From contig JAGQNU010000028.1 of NCBI GenBank assembly GCA_020427905.1, positions 1 through 5,112 of the forward strand: a stretch of 5,112 nucleotides of DNA. The letters are read 5' to 3'. Each line of letters opens with the position of its first letter. Position 1 is the first letter of the stretch. A model generated the notes under the pieces. The model was given only the letters and a program-made list of their open reading frames with translations. It searched no databases and was not told where the DNA came from. A program made the translations under genes and the position numbers. Below, piece by piece: positions 1 to 4,354 of this stretch. Source of the stretch: Candidatus Saccharimonadota bacterium (GTDB lineage: Bacteria > Patescibacteriota > Saccharimonadia > Saccharimonadales > UBA7683).

Positions 1-1340
1 AGGTGGTTGGTTGGTTCATCGAGTATCAGAACATCATGATTAGCGAGTAGCAGTTGCGAGAACTGAAGCTTTGCCTGTTGCCCGCGAGAGAGCTCACCCA
101 CCTTCTTGCGTAAATCTCGCTCGCCGAGACCCATGCTCATTGCTTGCCGATACAAATCTGTCGATTTTGCACCAGTATCTTCGAGAGTTTTGCGAGCAAC
201 GATATCATCTGGCAGATCTTGTACATCTTGTGAGAAGTAGCCGATACTTAAACCGTCCGCCATTTTCACTTCCCCAGAATCACGTTGCAGTCTGCCCGCA
301 AGTATGTTGAGGAGTGTAGTCTTGCCGGAGCCATTCAGGCCCTGTATATGCCACCGCTCTGCACCCCGTATAACGATCGAGACGTCATGGAGCACCTCTT
401 TGCTGCCCAGGTGTTTTTTGAGACCTGTAACCTCATAGAGCTTTCTATCGTGGGTTATGCCTCCTGTGAGCTTCACTGCATAGTGCTTTATGGATTCAGG
501 TCGCTCTACCTCCTCAAGCTGATTTATGCGAGTTTGCATAGCTCGTGCCTGCCCACTAAACGATCTCTGGACGTTGTTCTGATGCCAATCAAATTGTGCT
601 TTGTCATTGTCGCGCATCTTTTGGTTTCTCACGCCTTTACGTGCTCGGTCTTGCTTCTCACGCAAAACACGCTCTAGTTGCTTGCGCTTCTGCTCACTCC
701 TCTCAAACTCTTCAAGCTTCGCTTGGTACTCGATCTCTTTTTGTTGTTTGTAAAAGTCATAGTTGCCACCATATTGTTTTAACGAACCCTTGTCCAGCTC
801 AAATACTGAGGTTGCGACATCATTAATAAAACTACGATCATGACTCACAAGCAAAATCGCACCAGTGAAGTTAGTGATGAATACGCGCAACCACTCTAAG
901 CCTTCGCTATCAATATTATTTGTTGGCTCATCGAGTAGTAGCACTGTTGGCTCTGGGTCAAGGGTGAGGACCTGTGCCAACGCAAGGCGTGTCTTTTGCC
1001 CACCGCTAAGCTGCTTCACTTGCTTTTCGTTTACATCATCCAGCATCACCAAGCTGAGCGCATAGTCAATACGCCACTGCTCACAATTGATGAAGCTATC
1101 GTTGACAGCTTCCCCTTGACGCTCGGGCTCTTGCGGCACGTAACCAACGACCTCATCATGAAGGTGGACAGTGCCTTCATCGGGAGCCACCTCACCAAGA
1201 AGAATTCTTAAAAGTGTTGTTTTACCGGCACCATTCTCACCAATCAGAGCAATAACCTCTCCGGGATTAACTGCCAGGTTGATATCATCAAGTACAATTT
1301 TTTCATCATAGGTTTTAGTAATATGTCTGAGACTAAGCAT
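1..1340 (-). CDS. ABC-F family ATPase, probable antibiotic-resistance ribosome-protection type (3' end outside window)
   Basis: ABC-F proteins are soluble twin-ATPase factors that enter the ribosomal E site. Resistance members dislodge macrolides, lincosamides, streptogramins or pleuromutilins from the peptidyl transferase region. The frame is open for 446 codons from ATG 1340 to the window edge, with no stop or frameshift. Visible motifs are Walker A GENGAGKTT (34-42), signature LSGGQ (111-115), Walker B LLLDEPTNNID (134-144) and SHDR H-loop (166-169) in the first ATPase. A charged coiled-coil linker follows (about 195-282) with an RDNDK tip (243-247). The second ATPase has Walker A GLNGSGKTT (334-342), signature LSRGQ (417-421) and Walker B LILDEPTNHL at the edge. 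There are no membrane segments, as expected for ABC-F. The start has a good Shine-Dalgarno, AAGGAG, 5 nt upstream. A leader ORF and terminator precede the gene, as in inducible resistance ABC-F genes. The family call is firm; the resistance role and drug class are inferred. A housekeeping EttA/Uup-like translation factor is the alternative. Perhaps 50-100 residues are missing at the C-terminus. Confidence 0.93.
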   Translation of the reverse strand, partial: MLSLRHITKTYDEKIVLDDINLAVNPGEVIALIGENGAGKTTLLRILLGEVAPDEGTVHLHDEVVGYVPQEPERQGEAVNDSFINCEQWRIDYALSLVMLDDVNEKQVKQLSGGQKTRLALAQVLTLDPEPTVLLLDEPTNNIDSEGLEWLRVFITNFTGAILLVSHDRSFINDVATSVFELDKGSLKQYGGNYDFYKQQKEIEYQAKLEEFERSEQKRKQLERVLREKQDRARKGVRNQKMRDNDKAQFDWHQNNVQRSFSGQARAMQTRINQLEEVERPESIKHYAVKLTGGITHDRKLYEVTGLKKHLGSKEVLHDVSIVIRGAERWHIQGLNGSGKTTLLNILAGRLQRDSGEVKMADGLSIGYFSQDVQDLPDDIVARKTLEDTGAKSTDLYRQAMSMGLGERDLRKKVGELSRGQQAKLQFSQLLLANHDVLILDEPTNH

Positions 1341-1345
1341 AGATT

Positions 1346-1352
1346 CTCCTTA
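1346..1352 (-). promoter_or_regulatory. Shine-Dalgarno of the ABC-F gene
   Basis: The minus strand reads TAAGGAG, 5 nt before ATG 1340. It lies only 3 nt after the U-tract of the terminator hairpin (1356-1405), so the ABC-F ribosome binding site is transcribed only if the polymerase passes the terminator. Confidence 0.85.
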
Positions 1353-1355
1353 CTC

Positions 1356-1405
1356 AAAAAGCTGAGCGTGTTAGTAGCGATACGCTACACAGGGCTCAGC
1401 TTTTT
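1356..1405 (-). terminator. Intrinsic terminator / attenuator hairpin in the ABC-F leader
   Basis: On the minus strand the arms AAAAAGCTGAGC (1405-1394) and GCTCAGCTTTTT (1367-1356) are perfect 12-bp complements. Between them a second stem, GTAGCG/CGCTAC around a TAT loop (1388-1374), extends the hairpin, with a possible TGT/ACA extension. The 3' arm ends in five T, so it fits a rho-independent terminator. Because it sits between the promoter and the ABC-F start rather than after a gene, it is best read as an attenuator. Its symmetric A and T ends also let it work on the plus strand. It would additionally stop transcripts reading in from the DUF5684-like gene. Confidence 0.85.
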
Positions 1406-1466
1406 GTCAGAAGAATAATGAAATGATCAAACTAGAAAGAACCGGATCAATGCCCGTGTAGATATC
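1379..1466 (-). promoter_or_regulatory. Predicted antiterminator pairing, competing with the terminator
   Basis: The minus-strand segment GATATCTACACGGG (1466-1453) can pair along its whole length with CCCTGTGTAGCGTATC (1394-1379), the inner 5' half of the terminator. I count GGG:CCC, CTACAC:GTGTAG and GATAT:GTATC (one G-U), separated by two single-base bulges on the terminator side. Forming this duplex removes the upper terminator stem, and the lower stem could then form only as a pseudoknot. This follows from reading complementarity by eye; no energies were computed. Confidence 0.65.
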
Positions 1467-1479
1467 TCTATAGTTTGAT
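1426..1479 (-). promoter_or_regulatory. Leader-ORF sequestering stem (anti-antiterminator)
   Basis: ATCAAACTA (minus strand, 1479-1471), which is codons 4-6 of the leader ORF, is the exact 9-base complement of TAGTTTGAT (1434-1426) downstream. This stem encloses the antiterminator strand 1466-1453, so it is topologically incompatible with a full antiterminator. A ribosome paused on codon 4 would cover its 5' half and prevent it from forming. Confidence 0.6.
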
Positions 1480-1488
1480 TCGTATCAT
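1468..1488 (-). CDS. Six-codon leader peptide MIRIKL upstream of ABC-F
   Basis: The minus strand reads ATG ATA CGA ATC AAA CTA TAG, encoding MIRIKL. A Shine-Dalgarno AGGAG (1504-1500) lies 11 nt upstream (9 nt if GGAGAG is taken as the site), and the predicted transcript starts only about 10 nt before that. Its role would be as a sensor: translation reports drug-bound ribosomes and controls the terminator downstream. Residues Arg3-Ile4-Lys5 match the +x+ pattern at which macrolide-carrying ribosomes are known to arrest, for example Arg-Leu-Arg in ErmDL. By analogy the stall would occur with Ile4 in the P site and Lys5 awaiting the A site, over the sequence that forms the sequestering stem. 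The ORF and its Shine-Dalgarno are directly visible; the sensing role is inferred. An ORF this short could arise by chance, but its position between a consensus promoter and an attenuator argues against that. Confidence 0.72.
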   Translation of the reverse strand: MIRIKL

Positions 1489-1497
1489 TGTATATAG

Positions 1498-1504
1498 CTC
1501 TCCT
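1498..1504 (-). promoter_or_regulatory. Shine-Dalgarno of the leader peptide
   Basis: The minus strand reads AGGAGAG, ending 9 nt before the leader ATG at 1488. It begins about 10 nt after the predicted transcription start, so translation of the leader would begin almost as soon as the RNA emerges, as attenuation requires. Confidence 0.7.
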
Positions 1505-1521
1505 ATTACTGTAATGTACGC

Positions 1522-1551
1522 ATTATAGCATAAGTATATTACTTTTGTCAA
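1522..1551 (-). promoter_or_regulatory. Consensus sigma70-type promoter of the ABC-F leader transcript
   Basis: The minus strand carries TTGACA (1551-1546) and TATAAT (1527-1522), both 6/6 matches, 18 bp apart. The start is expected near 1515-1517, giving an untranslated leader of about 175 nt before ABC-F ATG 1340. The -35 box begins 4 bp after the stop codon of the DUF5684-like gene (1557-1555). Such a strong, apparently unregulated promoter fits control exerted at the attenuator rather than at initiation. Confidence 0.88.
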
Positions 1552-1554
1552 TAT

Positions 1555-1956
1555 CTACTGATGTTTGGGACCGACATATTTGGCGTCGCCAAAGCCAAGG
1601 ATCATGTAGCCTATGACATTGAATATCCAGAGACCAACCACTCCAAATCCAGTACTTTTGCCGAAGTGCTTAGCAAGGTCAATTGATACCATGAGTAGCA
1701 CTACAACGTTCACAAATGGGACGAGGAGTAAGAGAAAGCCCCATCCGTTGCGACCGGCTATCCTAAATAGTGTATAGGTGTTATACAGTGGAATGAGTGA
1801 CTTCCAGCCCTCTTCCTCGGCTTTCTCGAACATCTTCCACATGCCGACAATTGCTGCGACAATGATGGCAAGATAGACCACTATCATAAGGCCGCCTGCG
1901 AATAGACCGCCACCGCTCACCTCTGTTGAATATTGATACGTTTGAGCAAAGTTCAT
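1555..1956 (-). CDS. DUF5684-like small integral membrane protein
   Basis: This 133-residue protein has three hydrophobic segments at about 17-39, 71-91 and 103-121. Between the first and second is a charged, conserved-looking stretch, EEEGWKSLIPLYNTYTLFRI (47-66), and the protein ends in GFGDAKYVGP (121-130). This pattern matches DUF5684 proteins (membrane proteins of unknown role, sometimes fused to or near signal peptidase I), which I recognise from memory of the family. No catalytic residues are evident and I assign no function. ATG 1956 is preferred over the adjacent in-frame GTG 1959 because the Shine-Dalgarno AAAGGGGGTG (1970-1961) leaves 6 nt from its G core to the ATG but only 3 to the GTG. 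It follows the surface-protein gene by 74 bp on the same strand and has its own extended -10. No terminator with a U-tract is seen between its TAG and the ABC-F promoter. Confidence 0.85.
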   Translation of the reverse strand: MNFAQTYQYSTEVSGGGLFAGGLMIVVYLAIIVAAIVGMWKMFEKAEEEGWKSLIPLYNTYTLFRIAGRNGWGFLLLLVPFVNVVVLLMVSIDLAKHFGKSTGFGVVGLWIFNVIGYMILGFGDAKYVGPKHQ

Positions 1957-1960
1957 CACT

Positions 1961-1970
1961 CACCCCCTTT
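1961..1970 (-). promoter_or_regulatory. Strong Shine-Dalgarno that sets the DUF5684 start
   Basis: The minus strand reads AAAGGGGGTG, a 9/10 match to the AAAGGAGGTG complement of the 16S rRNA tail. Its spacing favours ATG 1956 over GTG 1959. Confidence 0.75.
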
Positions 1971-1985
1971 GTTAATGTCACTACT

Positions 1986-1994
1986 ATTATACCA
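1986..1994 (-). promoter_or_regulatory. Extended -10 promoter of the DUF5684-like gene
   Basis: The minus strand reads TGGTATAAT, a perfect TGnTATAAT extended -10. The only -35-like hexamer I see is TTGCCT (2012-2007) at a short 15-bp spacing, so the extended -10 probably carries recognition. The start would be near 1979, leaving a leader of about 23 nt with the Shine-Dalgarno in it. Confidence 0.65.
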
Positions 1995-1995
1995 C

Positions 1996-2021
1996 CTGCC
2001 GTCAAAGGCAATCAGCGGCAG
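1996..2021 (-). repeat. Inverted repeat CTGCCG/CGGCAG between the surface-protein and DUF5684 genes
   Basis: The 6-bp arms 1996-2001 and 2016-2021 are exact complements around a 14-nt loop. There is no T-run after it on the minus strand, so it is a poor intrinsic terminator. It covers the -35 region of the extended -10 promoter, so it could be an operator, or a weak RNA hairpin stabilising the 3' end of the upstream message. A second small stem, GAGAG/CTCTC (2024-2040), spans the TAG of the surface-protein gene. Confidence 0.4.
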
Positions 2022-2030
2022 ATGAGAGCA

Positions 2031-3839
2031 CTAGTCTCTCTTAGGGATGATGACAGCTGTACTCGTAACGATCATGAGCACACCAGCCAGCGCATACATC
2101 ACAGTCGATGTCCCAGTACTGGCAAGTGTATCAGATTGTGACTGACTGCTTTCACTGCTTGATGTTGTAAATTGCCAGGTGTCAGACGAGCTAATGCCCG
2201 CGTAGTAGATTCCGTTGTTAGCTCTGATGGCTGTCGCATCTATCAAAACGTAATAGGTTGTTCCTTCCGCCAAATCATTCAATGGGTTGATAGTTAATGT
2301 AGTAGTACCGTTGCCCGCGATAGAGCCGCCGGCCACATCGATTGCCTCTACCAATTGATTATCACTGGCTCGATAGATATTTATGTAGCCACTTGATGCT
2401 CCTGAAGGCGTGTTGAAGGTCATTACTAAATCATCAGTTGGATCAATACCAGTACCGTTATTGGTGGGCGTGAGGGTTAGTGGTAGCGGTGTAAGCGTTT
2501 GCGACGTTAAGAACGGATAGCCGTCATTGGTTACGCCGTCTATCTTCCAATCGTCAGTGTTACCCGCATCATCATTAGGCGTGCCGACAAAATCCCAGGC
2601 ACTTGTGAGCCCGGCTGTTGCTGTGTCTGTGAATGTCGCGAGCGTCTTCATTTGTGCAGTTGTTTTGTCTGTACCAACTACAGTATCTGAGCCAGCTAAT
2701 GACTGCCCGGTAGTTTCTGAATCATAGAAGTTATTGATGCACCCTGTACATGTATTAGCGTCAAAGATGAATCCTGCATTAGTCTGACCTGCAACCGAAC
2801 CAGTAGAATACGAGTTGGTAACTGTTCCGGAATTCATAAAGCTAATAAACGAGCCCCCATCGCCTGGCGTGCTTGGTGTCACATTGCCCCGCGAGTAGCT
2901 ATCGCGGATAGTTATATCACACGAGGCGCCAAACCCGAGAAAACCCGCTATGTCGTCATGTCCACTCACATCACCTGTAGCAAAAGAGTTCTCAACCACC
3001 GCATTACACATTTGCCCAACAAAACCGCCAGCACGTACATTTGATTCATCACCGTCATTGTCGCCTATCACGTTGCCAGTGGCAGATACATTTGTAAACG
3101 TTCCCCAGTTAATCTCTCCGACAAAACCGCCGACAACGCTCTCTCCTGTTACGCTGCCGCTACTTGATGAATCAGTGACACCCAAGGTGTTATTGCTGAA
3201 CTGCAAGTATCCAAAAGCGCCGCCAGTGAAAGTACCGGTACTTACTACGTCTACTGATGAATGAACATTACTAATGTTGCTCGCACTGTTGAGCGCACCA
3301 CCAATTCCTCCACAATCGCTACCACATGTTACGTTGCCCGATACGGTAATGTCACTGAGAGCAACAGTGCCCGAGCTATAGCCAATTACACTACCGCCAA
3401 AAACGTCGCCAGTGATTGATACATTTGTCATGTTGAAGTTGCTCAGCGCATAACTCTCAAAGCCATAACCGATCAACGCAACGTAGTTTTCAGCCGGGCG
3501 ATTAATCGTAAAATCAGAAATAGTGAAACCATTGCCCTCCAACGTGCCCGAGAAGCGATTGCTCGAGTCGTAGCCGATTGGATCAAAGCCAGCTCCACTG
3601 TTCCAGCAAGAGGTTGCGGAACAGTCAATATCTGAGACCAGCTCATAGCTAGCAGTTAGATCAAGCTCCATGTCTTGCAGTTGAGCACAGGTTGAAATTT
3701 GGTAGGGTGCACCAGGTGAACCATCGCCGCCATCAAATGCAAACACGGATGGCACGTTCACAACTCCCACAATAGATAGCACTAGCAGAGCCGCAAAGAT
3801 GACGTTCACAAAGCGGTTCACAATTGTTTTTGTTAGCAT
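2031..3839 (-). CDS. Secreted, sortase-anchored surface protein with GLUG-like repeats and a Big_5 Ig-like domain
   Basis: This 602-residue protein is a probable cell-wall adhesin or interaction protein. A signal peptide spans 1-34, with likely cleavage after PSVFA. Next comes a GAPYQIST...YELVSDIDCS opening and FSGTLEGNGFTISDF (96-110), typical of right-handed beta-helix repeat proteins. Degenerate GLUG-like rungs follow at about 145-375, with recurring GGFVG / TNxxATGNVxG units at 237-258 and 271-292 and weaker copies at 298-320 and 338-358. A module ending DGYPFL (439-444) closes the helix. Residues about 450-560 resemble a bacterial Ig-like Big_5 domain. A Ser/Gln linker then leads to LASTG (572-576), a hydrophobic span and the tail PKRD, which is a sortase signal with Ala in place of Pro. 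ATG 3839 is chosen because GAGGGG lies 7 nt upstream and the signal peptide begins there. An upstream in-frame ATG at 3992 would overlap the divergent DUF2200 gene. Nine cysteines remain in the mature part, unusual for such adhesins. The ligand is unknown. Confidence 0.88.
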   Translation of the reverse strand: MLTKTIVNRFVNVIFAALLVLSIVGVVNVPSVFAFDGGDGSPGAPYQISTCAQLQDMELDLTASYELVSDIDCSATSCWNSGAGFDPIGYDSSNRFSGTLEGNGFTISDFTINRPAENYVALIGYGFESYALSNFNMTNVSITGDVFGGSVIGYSSGTVALSDITVSGNVTCGSDCGGIGGALNSASNISNVHSSVDVVSTGTFTGGAFGYLQFSNNTLGVTDSSSSGSVTGESVVGGFVGEINWGTFTNVSATGNVIGDNDGDESNVRAGGFVGQMCNAVVENSFATGDVSGHDDIAGFLGFGASCDITIRDSYSRGNVTPSTPGDGGSFISFMNSGTVTNSYSTGSVAGQTNAGFIFDANTCTGCINNFYDSETTGQSLAGSDTVVGTDKTTAQMKTLATFTDTATAGLTSAWDFVGTPNDDAGNTDDWKIDGVTNDGYPFLTSQTLTPLPLTLTPTNNGTGIDPTDDLVMTFNTPSGASSGYINIYRASDNQLVEAIDVAGGSIAGNGTTTLTINPLNDLAEGTTYYVLIDATAIRANNGIYYAGISSSDTWQFTTSSSESSQSQSDTLASTGTSTVMYALAGVLMIVTSTAVIIPKRD

Positions 3840-3846
3840 CACTACA

Positions 3847-3852
3847 CCCCTC
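3847..3852 (-). promoter_or_regulatory. Shine-Dalgarno that sets the surface-protein start
   Basis: The minus strand reads GAGGGG with 7 nt to ATG 3839. It supports this start over the upstream in-frame ATG codons, which have no Shine-Dalgarno and would put about 51 residues in front of the signal peptide. A GTG immediately before the ATG is a less likely alternative. Confidence 0.65.
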
Positions 3853-3873
3853 GTCTCACACAACATTAGCTCA

Positions 3874-3900
3874 AGTATACCGCTTAAACTTAAATAACAA
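3874..3900 (-). promoter_or_regulatory. Probable promoter of the surface-protein gene
   Basis: The minus strand has TATACT (3879-3874), a 5/6 match to the -10 consensus. The best -35 candidate, TTGTTA (3900-3895), sits at a short 15-bp spacing. The transcript would start near 3867 and include the Shine-Dalgarno at 3852-3847. The -10 is more convincing than the -35. Confidence 0.5.
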
Positions 3901-3925
3901 AACCTATATGTGAAATCAATCGAAG

Positions 3926-3934
3926 TGATAAAAT
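3926..3934 (+). promoter_or_regulatory. Extended -10 promoter placing the DUF2200 start codon at +1
   Basis: TGATAAAAT fits TGnTATAAT with one mismatch in the hexamer. The gap from the -10 to ATG 3942 is 7 bp, so transcription would begin at or next to the A of the start codon. No -35 match is seen at 16-18 bp. It lies 47 bp from the divergent -10 on the other strand, so the two promoters share the same short intergenic region. Confidence 0.55.
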
Positions 3935-3941
3935 ATCTACT

Positions 3942-4301
3942 ATGCAGAAGCACCGAATTTACTCCATGGCTTTCGCCGATGTGTACCCACATTACGTGGC
4001 AAAGGCTGAACGCAAAGATAGAACCAAGACCGAAGTTGATGAGATTATCCGTTGGTTAACTGGCTACTCTCAGAAGCAGCTAGACGCTCAGATCGCATCT
4101 AAAACCGACTTTGAAACGTTCTTCAAAGATGCACCTGCGACGAACCCAAACCGTAAACTCATCACGGGTGTCGTCTGCGGCATTAGAGTTGAAGATATTG
4201 AGGAGCCGCTCATGCAGGAGATTCGCTACCTCGACAAGTTGATTGACGAGCTTGCCAAAGGCAAATCAATGGACAAAATCCTCCGCACGAGTACAGAGTA
4301 A
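3942..4301 (+). CDS. DUF2200 family protein
   Basis: This 119-residue soluble protein has no signal peptide or membrane segment. It matches DUF2200 as I know the family: an N-terminal [15 protein letters not shown], a WLTGY motif (39-43), FETFF..AP..NPN (57-71), [15 protein letters not shown] (73-87), and a C-terminal [20 protein letters not shown] (94-113). It spans the usual full length of the family. The molecular function of DUF2200 is not known and the sequence shows no recognisable catalytic motif. The first Met is kept because the family begins with this HRIY segment, although no Shine-Dalgarno precedes it; the next in-frame ATG would cut the conserved N-terminus. The gene diverges from the surface-protein gene (102 bp apart) and is followed 53 bp later by the M23-like gene in the same direction. 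A leaderless mRNA is likely. Confidence 0.9.
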   Translation: MQKHRIYSMAFADVYPHYVAKAERKDRTKTEVDEIIRWLTGYSQKQLDAQIASKTDFETFFKDAPATNPNRKLITGVVCGIRVEDIEEPLMQEIRYLDKLIDELAKGKSMDKILRTSTE

Positions 4302-4319
4302 AACTGAAAGAAATTACTA

Positions 4320-4348
4320 TTGTATTTACCCATACCGGGGTCTATTAT
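4320..4348 (+). promoter_or_regulatory. Putative promoter placing the M23-like gene start codon at +1
   Basis: TATTAT (4343-4348, 5/6 match) lies 17 bp after TTGTAT (4320-4325, 3/6 match). The -10 ends 6 bp before ATG 4355, so the expected start is the A of that ATG. No Shine-Dalgarno is present in the 53-bp gap after DUF2200, nor is there a clear terminator in it. Co-transcription from the DUF2200 promoter is the alternative. Confidence 0.45.
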
Positions 4349-4354
4349 GAGCGT

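Noticed and set aside
71..1211. Several plus-strand open frames of 66-130 codons across bases 71-1211
   Set aside because: They lie antisense to the continuous ABC-F frame, which carries every expected motif. They have no Shine-Dalgarno or recognisable domain and overlap each other.
1781..2141. Open frames 1781-2011 (minus) and 1926-2141 (plus)
   Set aside because: Both cover the DUF5684 start, its promoter or the end of the surface-protein gene in other frames. Their translations are basic and low in hydrophobic pattern, as expected for shadow frames.
2527..3264. Plus-strand open frames within the surface-protein gene (2527-2727, 2950-3264)
   Set aside because: They are antisense images of the Ser/Thr/Gly-rich repeats. 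The repeated codons keep the opposite strand open without coding meaning.
3840..3992. Start of the surface protein at ATG 3992 (653 residues)
   Set aside because: It would overlap the first 51 bases of the divergent DUF2200 gene, lacks a Shine-Dalgarno, runs through the predicted promoter and puts 51 residues before the signal peptide.
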